Shown here: one piece after another, positions 8,554 through 17,359 of the stretch
Position numbering within the stretch: position 1 is the first letter of the stretch
Layout: the number at the start of each line of letters is the position of its first letter
The notes under the pieces: model-generated
Told to the model about the DNA's origin: nothing
The model's database searches: none
What the model saw: only the letters and a program-made list of their open reading frames with translations
NCBI RefSeq assembly: GCF_900129705.1
Contig: NZ_FQWO01000007.1
Coordinates: 110,564 to 174,563, forward strand
Direction of reading: 5' to 3'
DNA: 64,000 nt
Source: Flavobacterium granuli
Lineage (GTDB): Bacteria > Bacteroidota > Bacteroidia > Flavobacteriales > Flavobacteriaceae
Program-made: the position numbers and the translations under genes

Positions 8554-10710
8554 ATGGCTTTTCAAATGAAACATACCTTTTCAAAGCAGATCCTTTTTGT
8601 AGCATTAACTTTCCTTTTACCATTAACGGCAAGTGCTCAAACGGATAGTGGAGTAAGTTTTTTTCCAAATAAATCAATAGGTTTTTTAGGATTAATGATG
8701 AGCTTAATTATAATAATTGTTGGGCTGGTATTCCTTTTAGTTCTAAAACTAAATACTGTTGCTACTCATTTTCTAAATGATAAAAATTTGGCTAAAAAAG
8801 ATAAATTTAAAAAATACTTCAATAACTTAAGTGCTTCAGAAATTGAAATTTTAAAAAGGAAACAAAATCAATCCAATAAAATCATATCAGTTCTGATTCT
8901 CGGTGTTATTTCACTGCTTCCGCAAGTAACTTTTGCACAAACTGCACCTGCAAATAGAGCACATTTATTTTCTGAACCGGGAGTTATTATTACTTTAGTT
9001 TTGGTATTTATTCCTTTATTTTTCGCTCTTTTATATTTAGCGATAAAAGTAAACAAGGGATTTAATCAGTTCTTCAACTCACAAAAAATAAAAGAAGCTG
9101 AAGAATTAGCAGCATATCTTTCTAGTCCAGAAAACATTCCTCCAATTGAAAAATTAGAAGAACTGAAACAAAAACTGGATTATAGCCTATCATCAACCGA
9201 ATTATCCGGCACTGAAATAGCTGAAGACAAAAAAGGATTACTGAAAAGCATTAGTTCAGAAACAAATTATCGTTATTTTGCTATAAAACGTCCCCCAATA
9301 AAACGCCCTAAAATTGATCCACAACTGACTAAATTGATTTTATGGTTTTTGGGCACAGCTGTATTTTGGTTGTTTATAGGAAGTAGTGTTGGTGAATATG
9401 TAGGTATTAAATTTATTGCACCGGATGCAGATACCTTCAGTTGGTTGAGCATAGGAAGACTTAGAGCAGTTCATACCAATTTAGTTTTTTGGGCTTGGGC
9501 TACTATCGGAATCATGGGATTGGGTTATTATATCGTTCCAATGGTGAGTAATGCCCCTTTGCACAGTATAAAAAATGGCTGGACGGCTTTGATATGTGTG
9601 AATGTAGCGATGTTGGTTGGTGGCATATCTTTAATGGCTGGAATTAATAATGGTGGTGGTGAATATCGTGAAATTATTTGGCCAATAATGGCAGTATGGG
9701 CTTATGGTTTGATGCTTACCGTGATTAACTTTATTAAAACTGTAGCAAAAAGAACCACACATGAAATATACATCTCTAATTGGTTCATTATTGCTTCGTA
9801 CATTTTCATCCTTATTGTTGCTATAATTGCTTATATCCCAATGGGGCAAGATGGTATTGGTGAAACCATAGTGCAAGGATATTATATGCATCAGGCCGTT
9901 GGAATGTGGTTTATGTTTTCTATGCTTGGGGTCTTATATTACCTGCTGCCACAACAACTGAACAAACCTATCTATTCCTACAGTTTAGGAGTGCTGGCCT
10001 TTTGGTCACAAATTCTTTTTTATACTGTAATTGGAACTCATCATTTTGTTTTTAGTGCGTTACCTTGGTGGCTGCAAACTGTTGCTATTGTTGGAAGCGT
10101 TGGTATGCTTATTCCAGTTACCGCTGGTACCATAAATTATCTAATGACATTTAGAGGTTCTTGGGGAAAAATAAGTAATAGTTATTCCCTTCCATTCTTC
10201 TTTGTGGGTGTTATCTATTATTTTACAGGTTCTTTCCAAGGTACTGCGGAAGCCTTCAGATCTACTAATCTAATTTGGCATTTTACTGATTTTACTATTG
10301 CTCACTCTCATATAACCATGTATGGTATCATTACCTTTTTATTGTTTGGAAGTATTTATGCCATTGTGCCAAGACTTACTGGTAAAGAACCACCACAGCT
10401 GGGTGTTGGTGCTCATTTTTGGTTGGCTTTAATAGGCTTACAATTTTACACCATACCACTTATGATTGGTGGTACGCTCAAAGGATTGATGTGGGCAGAA
10501 GGAAAACCATTTATTGATAGTGTGGTAATGATGGGCCCGTATTGGTTGTGGAGAGCTATCGGAGGAACGTTAATGTGGCTTTCTCATATTGTTTTGGCTT
10601 ACAATATGTATAAAATGATGAAACCTACAATTGAGATTGATATAAAAGAAAAAGCATTTGAATTGATCAATCAAAATATTGACACGAATGCAGTTGAAAC
10701 TAAAATATAA
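8554..10710 (+). CDS. ccoN: cbb3-type cytochrome oxidase subunit I (CcoN), divergent, with N-terminal extension
   Basis: 718 residues. The catalytic core (about 255-690) has the haem and CuB histidines expected in CcoN: H307 (RAVHTN), H446 (YYMHQAVG), H496-H497 (GTHHF), H584 and H586 (IAHSH). Y490 falls exactly 44 residues after H446, the spacing of the His-Tyr crosslink in CcoN, which argues for an oxygen reductase rather than a nitric oxide reductase. The glutamate of the CcoN motif TFEGP is glutamine here (SFQGT, Q562). The first 170 residues hold two similar modules, each a signal-like segment ending in AQT followed by a membrane helix. Next gene starts 6 bp downstream. No ccoG, ccoS, ccoI or separate ccoP gene is nearby. 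Confidence 0.88.
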   Translation: MAFQMKHTFSKQILFVALTFLLPLTASAQTDSGVSFFPNKSIGFLGLMMSLIIIIVGLVFLLVLKLNTVATHFLNDKNLAKKDKFKKYFNNLSASEIEILKRKQNQSNKIISVLILGVISLLPQVTFAQTAPANRAHLFSEPGVIITLVLVFIPLFFALLYLAIKVNKGFNQFFNSQKIKEAEELAAYLSSPENIPPIEKLEELKQKLDYSLSSTELSGTEIAEDKKGLLKSISSETNYRYFAIKRPPIKRPKIDPQLTKLILWFLGTAVFWLFIGSSVGEYVGIKFIAPDADTFSWLSIGRLRAVHTNLVFWAWATIGIMGLGYYIVPMVSNAPLHSIKNGWTALICVNVAMLVGGISLMAGINNGGGEYREIIWPIMAVWAYGLMLTVINFIKTVAKRTTHEIYISNWFIIASYIFILIVAIIAYIPMGQDGIGETIVQGYYMHQAVGMWFMFSMLGVLYYLLPQQLNKPIYSYSLGVLAFWSQILFYTVIGTHHFVFSALPWWLQTVAIVGSVGMLIPVTAGTINYLMTFRGSWGKISNSYSLPFFFVGVIYYFTGSFQGTAEAFRSTNLIWHFTDFTIAHSHITMYGIITFLLFGSIYAIVPRLTGKEPPQLGVGAHFWLALIGLQFYTIPLMIGGTLKGLMWAEGKPFIDSVVMMGPYWLWRAIGGTLMWLSHIVLAYNMYKMMKPTIEIDIKEKAFELINQNIDTNAVETKI

Positions 10711-10716
10711 ATAACG

Positions 10717-11730
10717 ATGAGTCTATTTCACGAACATAAGAAACTCTTTTCACTTGCTACAATTCTTTTTGGTACACTAACGCTTTTTGTTGCCGTTCTT
10801 CCATCACAATACAATCAAGAAAATAATGCCCCATTATATGGAAGTATTCCGCTTACTAAAGAGCAAGAAGCCGGACGACAAATTTACATTCGAGAGGGAT
10901 GTGTCGGGTGTCACTCGCAACAAGTTCGAAATGTAGATATGGATAAAACTTGGGGCGACAGACCCGGGATAGCAGCTGACTATGCTCTAAGTACGCGAAA
11001 AAGTATCTGGCAAAATGCTGGAACTTTAATGGGTACAGAACGAACCGGTCCGGATTTAACCAATATTGGTGTAAGGCAACCGAGCCAGGATTGGCATTTG
11101 GTTCACTTATACAACCCCAGGACTGTCATGCCTCAATCCATTATGGCACCTTATCCCTGGTTATTTAAAATTAAATCAAAAGCAGAAAAAGGGGATATAA
11201 AAGTGAATGTACCTAGTGAATTTATGCATGGTAAAATTGGAGATGTAGTAGCTACTGAAGAGGCATTAAATTTAGTAGCGTATCTTCAATCATTAAAACA
11301 AGTAAAATTACCGGATGGCACACCTAATCCAGATTTTCTTTATAAAAAAGAGAAAAAAGAAACAGATGGTACGACAGGTGCTGGTGCAAAGGAATTAGAT
11401 GGTGCCGAATTATATGCTGCCCAATGTATGAGTTGTCATCAGCAAAATGGTGAAGGTCTAAAAGGTGCTTTTCCTCCTTTAAAAGGAAGTAAAATAGTAT
11501 TAGATGACAATCCTGAAATTATGGTAGGTATCATTATGAATGGCTATGACGCAAGAGAAGATTATGGAGTAATGCCCGCAGTAGGAACTAACGGAAATTT
11601 AAAAGCGGAAGAAGTTGCAGCCATAATGAACCATGAGAAAACAAGTTGGGGAAACACAGCTAAAAAGGTAACACCGGAACAAGTACAAAAATTAATGGAT
11701 CTCGCAAAATTAAGTGCACCTAAACAATAA
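10717..11730 (+). CDS. ccoO: CcoO-type mono-haem cytochrome c fused to a second cytochrome c domain
   Basis: 337 residues. One N-terminal membrane anchor (about 10-30) is followed by a CcoO domain with haem site REGCVGCHSQQVR (C62, C65, H66) and the axial-Met region VMPQSIMAPYPW. After a charged linker (about 205-228) comes a second cytochrome c domain with CMSCH (C237, C240, H241) and PPLKGS, like one haem domain of CcoP. So one polypeptide would carry both the CcoO function and the electron entry normally provided by diheme CcoP. It forms an operon with ccoN and two small genes. Confidence 0.88.
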   Translation: MSLFHEHKKLFSLATILFGTLTLFVAVLPSQYNQENNAPLYGSIPLTKEQEAGRQIYIREGCVGCHSQQVRNVDMDKTWGDRPGIAADYALSTRKSIWQNAGTLMGTERTGPDLTNIGVRQPSQDWHLVHLYNPRTVMPQSIMAPYPWLFKIKSKAEKGDIKVNVPSEFMHGKIGDVVATEEALNLVAYLQSLKQVKLPDGTPNPDFLYKKEKKETDGTTGAGAKELDGAELYAAQCMSCHQQNGEGLKGAFPPLKGSKIVLDDNPEIMVGIIMNGYDAREDYGVMPAVGTNGNLKAEEVAAIMNHEKTSWGNTAKKVTPEQVQKLMDLAKLSAPKQ

Positions 11731-11735
11731 GTAAG

Positions 11736-11996
11736 ATGAAAAAGTCACTATTTTCTATTCTGTTTTCAATACTATCAATAGCAACTTATGCCTGTCCGAT
11801 GTGTGAAAAGCAACAGCCCAAAATTTTAAGAGGTATAGCACATGGTGCAGGTCCCGAAAGTAACTTGGACTATGTTATTGTATGGACTATGGTGGCTACC
11901 GTTCTTGTTACCTTATTTTTTGCCATAAAATATTTGGTAAAACCAAAAGAAACCGATGCAAATCATATAAAAAGAACCGTTATAAATTTCGAATAA
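11736..11996 (+). CDS. Small CxxC membrane protein in the oxidase operon
   Basis: 86 residues. A signal-type start ends at TYACPMC, giving a CxxC pair close to the membrane on the periplasmic side. One strong membrane helix (about 45-68) and a short charged tail follow. It lies 5 bp after the cytochrome gene and 1 bp before the next. Size and place are those of a CcoQ/CcoH-like accessory subunit, but I do not recognise the family. The CxxC could serve copper delivery or thiol exchange; this is inference only. Confidence 0.65.
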   Translation: MKKSLFSILFSILSIATYACPMCEKQQPKILRGIAHGAGPESNLDYVIVWTMVATVLVTLFFAIKYLVKPKETDANHIKRTVINFE

Positions 11997-11997
11997 A

Positions 11998-12396
11998 ATG
12001 GACAGTAAAAGCAAAATAATTATATTTGTAGATGATGAAATTCAACCCATCGGAGAATTTGATGCCCCTGTAAATTTTGAGTTAGATACTCGAAAACTGA
12101 CTGATGGTTTACATCAACTAAAAATAGTTAGTAAGGATCCATCTGGTAAAGAAGGCATCAGAATAATTCCTTTTACCGTTCGAAACGGTCCCGCTATTAC
12201 CCTAGATGGATTAAAAGACAATGATGTTGTTGATGGAATTTTACCTATGATGATTAATGCCTATGGAAAAGGAAATCAAAAACAATTTTTAATTTTTGGA
12301 AGCGAGACGCCTAAAAATGTACCGTCTTGGTTGTGGGCTGCTATAATTGTTTTTGTTGCTTGGGCAATTTATTATATAATAACTTCTTTAGGATAA
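11998..12396 (+). CDS. Tail-anchored beta-sandwich protein in the oxidase operon
   Basis: 132 residues. No signal peptide. Residues 1-100 have an alternating strand pattern resembling a small Ig-like fold (ELDTRKLTDGLHQLKIVSKD resembles the family of bacterial Ig-like domains with LxDGxH). A single C-terminal helix (about 110-130) would anchor it to the membrane. It follows the CxxC gene by one base and is last in the ccoN operon before an AraC gene. Likely an extra oxidase subunit or assembly factor; no homologue recognised. Confidence 0.6.
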   Translation: MDSKSKIIIFVDDEIQPIGEFDAPVNFELDTRKLTDGLHQLKIVSKDPSGKEGIRIIPFTVRNGPAITLDGLKDNDVVDGILPMMINAYGKGNQKQFLIFGSETPKNVPSWLWAAIIVFVAWAIYYIITSLG

Positions 12397-12403
12397 TTAA
12401 TTT

Positions 12404-13288
12404 ATGAATGAAATTAAAAATATCAAATGTAGTGAAGTAACACAAAATGAACTAAAGTTTGCGGTGTATCATACTTCGGATTTTTTACCTTTTATGCAAA
12501 AATTAAATATTCCGCACCGCCATAATTATTACATGATTTTGCTTAATGAAAAAAATACAGGATCACAATTGATTGATTTTAAAGAATCTCCCATTGAACC
12601 GCTATCTGTAACATGTATGTATAATGGACAAATTCACCAATGGCTGGATTTTGATAAAATTGAGGGATATATATTAGTATTCGAAAGTGATTTTTTTGCA
12701 CTTCGGTATCAAAACTATCAGTTGAGCGAGTTTTCGTTTCTCACCTATCGTCATAAGCAGCCCTATTTAAAAATTGCTGTAGAAAAATTTGAACGCTTAA
12801 AATCAATTGCAATATGGATGTTAAATGAATATAAAACCAATGAAGCTGATTATGAGAAAAGTTTACGTTCCCTGCTTAATTTATTATTAATAGATTTAAA
12901 CCGATTGTTTGAACCTATACCTAAAAACACTGAATTCAGTCAATCCTTGCAACTTGTTCATCATTTTGAAGAACTGATAGACAAACATTATAAACAAAAA
13001 CACTTTGTAAAAGAGTATGCTTCCATAATGTATATTCGTCCCAATTACCTCAATTCCGTTTGCAACGATGTTGTAAATATAGCAGCCGGGGAATTAATTA
13101 GAAATAGAATCCTGCTAGAAGCCAAGCGCTTACTTATCCACGAACAAAAAACAGTTGCTGAAATTGCTTATGAATTAGGCTTTGAAGACAATTCCTATTT
13201 TGGTCGCTTCTTCAAGAAGTATGAAAACATAACCCCTGATGCATTCAAACGGAAATTTATTAATACAAGTCAATTCTACCAACTTTAA
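12404..13288 (+). CDS. AraC-family transcriptional regulator
   Basis: 294 residues. The N-terminal half is cupin-like (NIPHRHNYYMILLNEKNTG), the sensory part. The C-terminal half has two helix-turn-helix motifs; the second, VAEIAYELGFEDNSYFGRFFKK, followed by TPDAFKRK, is the AraC hallmark. It begins 7 bp after the oxidase operon and reads the same way, so it is probably cotranscribed and may regulate that operon or the SQR2 promoter. The inducer is unknown. Confidence 0.9.
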   Translation: MNEIKNIKCSEVTQNELKFAVYHTSDFLPFMQKLNIPHRHNYYMILLNEKNTGSQLIDFKESPIEPLSVTCMYNGQIHQWLDFDKIEGYILVFESDFFALRYQNYQLSEFSFLTYRHKQPYLKIAVEKFERLKSIAIWMLNEYKTNEADYEKSLRSLLNLLLIDLNRLFEPIPKNTEFSQSLQLVHHFEELIDKHYKQKHFVKEYASIMYIRPNYLNSVCNDVVNIAAGELIRNRILLEAKRLLIHEQKTVAEIAYELGFEDNSYFGRFFKKYENITPDAFKRKFINTSQFYQL

Positions 13289-13306
13289 ACAAACAAGTTC
13301 TTGTTA

Positions 13307-13351
13307 AGTAACAATTATCACACACTACCTTGTCTTTAAAAACTATTTTTG
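13307..13351 (+). promoter_or_regulatory. Class II CRP/FNR-type promoter of DUF983-cydAB
   Basis: Dyad AGTAAC-AATT-ATCACA (13307-13322), 21 nt, then TATTTTTG (13344-13351), a full match to TAnnTTTG. The box position excludes the TTG at 13349 as start codon and supports ATG 13367. Confidence 0.7.
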
Positions 13352-13366
13352 ATTAAAATATTAAAT

Positions 13367-13765
13367 ATGCTTCAATTCTTAAAAAATATATTTTCATTCA
13401 AATGTCCCCGATGCCATAAAGGAAACTTGTTCATAAACAAATGGTATAATATCACCGATGGTAATAAAATGGTCGAAAAATGTTCCTCCTGCAGTCAGCG
13501 CACTGAATTAGAACCTGGGTTTTATCAAGGCACTGGTTATGTAAGTTATGGATTAACGGTTGGTATATCAATAGTAACTTTTATCGCATGGATTGCTGCT
13601 ACAGGTTACGGTTTCAAAAATAAAGAAGTGTTGTTATGGTTTCCTCTAAATGTAATACTGCTTATCGCACTTCAACCGTGGTTAATGCGTTTATCAAGAG
13701 TGTTGTGGTTGACAATGTTTTTTCATGGTGATGATAAATTTCACCCCAATAATACTAAAAAATAA
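13367..13765 (+). CDS. DUF983 membrane protein
   Basis: 132 residues from ATG 13367. A zinc-ribbon-like start, CPRCHKGNLF and later CSSC, precedes two membrane helices. DUF983 proteins are small membrane proteins of unknown role, often beside oxidase or respiratory genes. Here it starts 6 bp before cydA on the same transcript, so a part in bd-oxidase assembly is plausible. The in-frame TTG 18 bp upstream overlaps the -7 box and is not a likely start. Confidence 0.85.
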   Translation: MLQFLKNIFSFKCPRCHKGNLFINKWYNITDGNKMVEKCSSCSQRTELEPGFYQGTGYVSYGLTVGISIVTFIAWIAATGYGFKNKEVLLWFPLNVILLIALQPWLMRLSRVLWLTMFFHGDDKFHPNNTKK

Positions 13766-13771
13766 TTACTT

Positions 13772-15124
13772 ATGGACGTAGAGATTCTTGCTCGAATTCA
13801 GTTTGCTTTCACCATTGCTTTTCATTATATCTATCCTCCTTTAAGCATTGGGATCGGTTTGATTATGGTTCTTACTGAAGGACTTTACCTTAAAACCGGA
13901 AATAAAGAATATGAAATTTTAACGCGCTTTTGGATCAAAATATTTGCTTTAACATTTGGTATTGGTGTGGCTACCGGCATTATCATGGAATTTGAATTTG
14001 GTACCAATTGGGCCGTATATTCAAGATATGTAGGCGATATTTTTGGTAGTGCTTTAGCTGCCGAAGGTTTATTTGCTTTTGGTTTAGAAAGTACTTTTTT
14101 GGGGGTTTTGCTTTTTGGATGGAATAGAGTGAAGCCTTGGGTCCATTTTGTTTCTACAGTAGGTGTTTTTTTAGGTTCCATGTTTTCGGCAGTTTGGATT
14201 GTAGTCGCTAATTCCTGGCAACAAACTCCAGCAGGATTTCACATTGTAGGTGAAGGATTAATGGCGCGTGCCGAAGTAACTGATTTTTGGGCCATGGTGT
14301 TCAATCCTTCCAGTGTAGACCGAATCATTCATACTTGGCAAGGAGCGATTTTGGCGGGAGCATTTTTGGTGTTAAGTGTTCATGCTTATTATATCAGGAA
14401 AGGGCGCTATATCCAAATTTCTAAAAAAGCATTTAAAATAGCACTTGTTGTTGCCACTATTTTTTCTTTAGGTCAGTTAGTGTCAGGGCACAGTTCAGCA
14501 GATGGCGTGGCGGTAAACCAACCCGCAAAATTAGCGGCAATGGAAGGGCATTTCGAAAAATCAGCACCTGCCGATTTGTATCTTTTGGGATGGGTTGATA
14601 AAGACAAACAAAAAGTTACCGGGATTGGTATTCCTGGTGGGCTATCGTTTTTAGTGCACCAAGATTTTAAAGCGCCGATTACGGGGTTGAATAGTTTTCC
14701 GGTGGAAGACCGACCAAGCCAGATTAATGCTGTTTTTCAGTTTTATCATATTATGATTGCTATTGGGATGGCTTTAATTGGATTATCATTGTTTGCTTGT
14801 TTTATGTGGTGGCGTGGAAAATTATTTGAAACTAAATGGCTGTTGTGGATTTTTTCGTTCGCTGTAATTTTACCACAAATAGCCAACCAAGTAGGATGGT
14901 TTGCAGCCGAAATGGGAAGACAACCTTGGGTAGTTTATGGTCTGTTACGAACCGATAAAGCTTTTTCACAAGAAGTGACTTCCAGTCACATCCTCTTTTC
15001 TTTAATCTTATTTTTAGTGGTTTATACGATCCTTTTTGTTTTATTCATCTATATGGTCAACAAAAAAATCAAACACGGCCCTTATGAAGAAGCTCAGAAA
15101 CCGGTAAATTTCACAACCATTTAA
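13772..15124 (+). CDS. cydA: Cytochrome bd ubiquinol oxidase subunit I
   Basis: 450 residues with about nine membrane helices. His18 in the first helix (IAFHYIYPPLSIG) is the usual haem ligand; the motif HTWQGA and the block MGRQPWVVYGLLRT are CydA signatures. The Q-loop is short, so this belongs to the short-loop type. The enzyme reduces oxygen with quinol and resists sulfide far better than haem-copper oxidases, which makes its placement in a sulfur regulon sensible. It sits between DUF983 and cydB. Confidence 0.96.
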   Translation: MDVEILARIQFAFTIAFHYIYPPLSIGIGLIMVLTEGLYLKTGNKEYEILTRFWIKIFALTFGIGVATGIIMEFEFGTNWAVYSRYVGDIFGSALAAEGLFAFGLESTFLGVLLFGWNRVKPWVHFVSTVGVFLGSMFSAVWIVVANSWQQTPAGFHIVGEGLMARAEVTDFWAMVFNPSSVDRIIHTWQGAILAGAFLVLSVHAYYIRKGRYIQISKKAFKIALVVATIFSLGQLVSGHSSADGVAVNQPAKLAAMEGHFEKSAPADLYLLGWVDKDKQKVTGIGIPGGLSFLVHQDFKAPITGLNSFPVEDRPSQINAVFQFYHIMIAIGMALIGLSLFACFMWWRGKLFETKWLLWIFSFAVILPQIANQVGWFAAEMGRQPWVVYGLLRTDKAFSQEVTSSHILFSLILFLVVYTILFVLFIYMVNKKIKHGPYEEAQKPVNFTTI

Positions 15125-15145
15125 AAAACTTAAAAATTATCAATT

Positions 15146-16183
15146 ATGGAATATTTTTTAGGAGTTGATTATCCTACTTTATGGTATTTAGTCATAGGCC
15201 TTTTATTTTCAGGTTATGCCATTTTAGAAGGGTTTGATTTTGGAGCCGGTGCCTGGCATCTATTTTTAAAAAAAGATTTAAGTCGCAGAATTGCTATCAA
15301 TGCAATTGCTCCTGTTTGGGATGCTAATCAAGTATGGCTCGTTATTGGTGGTGGTGCTTTATTTGCTGGGTTTCCGGTAATGTACGCCACAATGTTATCG
15401 GCAATGTATGTTCCCTTTATGCTCTTTCTAATGTTTAATGTACTTCGTGCCGTAGCTATCAAATTTAGAAGTGATGAAGAAATGCTTTGGTGGAGAAAAA
15501 CTTGGGATTACGTATACAGTATTTCCAGTATTATGATTTCATTTTTGCTTGGTGTAGTTTTAGGTAATATTTTACAAGGCTTTGCACTGGGACCCAATTT
15601 CGCTTACAAAGGCGATATGTTTTTCTCTTTCTTAAGTCCTTACGCAATAATGGTTGGGTTGACCACTTTATCGCTATTTATGACCCAAGGCGCTATTTAT
15701 TTATTACTAAAAACAGAAGGAAGACTTCATGCAAGACTTACTTTCTTATTGAAAAAAGGAATGATATTTTTCATCATAAGCTTCGGTATTACCACACTTT
15801 ACACTTTAGTTTTTATACCGGAAGTTACCGCAAATTTCAGAGCAAATCCACTTTATTTCGTTGTTCCGTTAATTTCTTTCTTGGCTGTAGCCAATGTTCC
15901 GCGTTTAGCATCAAAAAAAAGATATATGCTCGCACTGGTTTTTTCCTCTCTGACAATGGCGTTTTTGCTTGTTTTGGTTGCTTTACAATTGTATCCAACA
16001 TTATTAATTTCTACCATCGATCCAAAGTATAGCGTAACCATTTATAATGCCGCATCGTCGCAAAAATCATTAGGAATCATGTTGACTATTGTGGTGATTG
16101 GCACGCCCCTCCTTGCAGCTTATTTTATCTTTTTATACCGCACATTCAACGGAAAAGTGAAACTAGATGATACAAGTTATTAA
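15146..16183 (+). CDS. cydB: Cytochrome bd ubiquinol oxidase subunit II
   Basis: 345 residues, about nine membrane helices. The N-terminal LLFSGYAILEGFDFGAGAW and PVWDANQVWLVIGGGALFAGFP blocks are diagnostic for CydB. It lies 21 bp behind cydA and completes the oxidase; no cydX-like or cydDC genes are adjacent. Confidence 0.96.
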   Translation: MEYFLGVDYPTLWYLVIGLLFSGYAILEGFDFGAGAWHLFLKKDLSRRIAINAIAPVWDANQVWLVIGGGALFAGFPVMYATMLSAMYVPFMLFLMFNVLRAVAIKFRSDEEMLWWRKTWDYVYSISSIMISFLLGVVLGNILQGFALGPNFAYKGDMFFSFLSPYAIMVGLTTLSLFMTQGAIYLLLKTEGRLHARLTFLLKKGMIFFIISFGITTLYTLVFIPEVTANFRANPLYFVVPLISFLAVANVPRLASKKRYMLALVFSSLTMAFLLVLVALQLYPTLLISTIDPKYSVTIYNAASSQKSLGIMLTIVVIGTPLLAAYFIFLYRTFNGKVKLDDTSY

Positions 16184-16234
16184 TTCGAAATAGCATTTTA
16201 TTTTAATCCGTAAAAAAATAAAGAATACGCAAAT

Positions 16235-16831
16235 ATGAAAAATTTTTGGAATGAACGATACAGCGAAAGAGAATATGTTTATGGAGAAGAACCTAATGTT
16301 TTTTTCGCTGAACAACTCCAACAGTTAGCTCCCGGAAAAATCATTCTACCCTGTGAAGGCGAAGGAAGAAATGCCGTTTATGCTGCTGCCAATGGATGGG
16401 AAGTACATGCTTTTGATACCAGTATAATAGGAAAATCAAAAGCAATTCAATTAGCTACTCGTAAAGATGTATCCATTAATTATACTATTGAAGATGCTGT
16501 CACGGTAACTTATGAAAAAAATACTATTGATGCAGTTACTTTTATCTATGCCCATTTCCCTGCGTCAATTCGAAAAAAAATACACCAAAAAGCAATCACT
16601 TGGTTGAAGCCCGGAGGCAAAATTATAATAGAAGCCTTTAATCCGAATCAATTGCAAAATAACTCTGGTGGACCTAAGGATTTGGCGATGCTTTACACAA
16701 AAGAAATGATACTTGAAGATTTTGAAGAATTAAATTGTGATATCAGCGAAATTCAAAGTGTAGCATTAAATGAAGGTGAATTTCATAAGGGCAAAGCCGA
16801 TATCATTCGATTTGTTGGAACCAAAAAATAA
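16235..16831 (+). CDS. Class I SAM-dependent methyltransferase (TehB/thiopurine type)
   Basis: 198 residues. It starts with FWNERYSEREYVYGEEPN, then the SAM-binding glycine region reads LPCEGEGRNAVYAAANGWEVHAFD, with the acidic residue at the end of strand 2. This group methylates small soft nucleophiles such as tellurite, selenide or thiols, though the true substrate is open. A sulfide or thiol methylation role would fit the neighbourhood but is inferred. No clear activator site precedes it; it may be read through from cydB. Confidence 0.85.
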   Translation: MKNFWNERYSEREYVYGEEPNVFFAEQLQQLAPGKIILPCEGEGRNAVYAAANGWEVHAFDTSIIGKSKAIQLATRKDVSINYTIEDAVTVTYEKNTIDAVTFIYAHFPASIRKKIHQKAITWLKPGGKIIIEAFNPNQLQNNSGGPKDLAMLYTKEMILEDFEELNCDISEIQSVALNEGEFHKGKADIIRFVGTKK

Positions 16832-16851
16832 AGAACCAACTAATAACTGAA

Positions 16852-16896
16852 CGTGACTTTTATCACCTTACACACAAAAATTATACTTTAAATTTG
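16852..16896 (+). promoter_or_regulatory. Class II CRP/FNR-type promoter of the copper-receptor pair
   Basis: Dyad CGTGAC-TTTT-ATCACC (16852-16867), 21 nt, then TAAATTTG (16889-16896), a full -7 match. The downstream gene starts at TTG 16936. Confidence 0.72.
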
Positions 16897-16935
16897 TTCA
16901 AGATTACAAAAATCTCTTGTTAACTCACTTCTCTT

Positions 16936-17325
16936 TTGAAAACAGTACTGAAATATACAATTTTAACGGTATTTTTAATATCCATTTTATTTTATAATTT
17001 AAGAATGACTTATTCTATTCTTGATTTTTCATTAAATAATACTGACTTTACCGAAAAATATTGCGAAAACAAGGATAAACCAATCTTGAAATGTAATGGA
17101 AAGTGTGCTTTGGAAAAAATAGCGAAAGCAACTGAAAACCAAAATCCTGATAAAGATATTAGTATTGAAAAAGAAATAGTACTCTTTTTTCAACCCATCG
17201 AAATTATTGAATTCAAATTGTTTATTTCAATAAAAAATAACATCCAAACAAAATGTAAGCTGCATAATTTCAATAGTTTTGGAAATAATTTTCACCCTCC
17301 ACAAAACTTTTTTTCATTTTCGTAA
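16936..17325 (+). CDS. Small membrane-anchored Cys protein (CNGKC motif)
   Basis: 129 residues from a TTG start, chosen because it keeps an N-terminal membrane segment (about residues 5-24); the next ATG would remove it. After the helix comes YCENKDKPILKCNGKC, a cysteine motif common in short Bacteroidota proteins that precede TonB-dependent receptors. The C-terminus reads NNFHPPQNFF, recalling the WQPP ends of the proteins at 33323 and 37111. It likely binds a metal in the periplasm and works with the receptor 34 bp downstream. Function otherwise unknown. Confidence 0.7.
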   Translation: MKTVLKYTILTVFLISILFYNLRMTYSILDFSLNNTDFTEKYCENKDKPILKCNGKCALEKIAKATENQNPDKDISIEKEIVLFFQPIEIIEFKLFISIKNNIQTKCKLHNFNSFGNNFHPPQNFFSFS

Positions 17326-17359
17326 ATTAAAAAAATCCTATCAATTTTAAAACTTTAAA

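Noticed and set aside
8554..10710. Reading the CcoN-like protein as a nitric oxide reductase
   Set aside because: The tyrosine 44 residues after the first CuB histidine is kept, as in cbb3 oxygen reductases. The Gln at the Glu position is noted as a finding, but alone does not support NO reductase.
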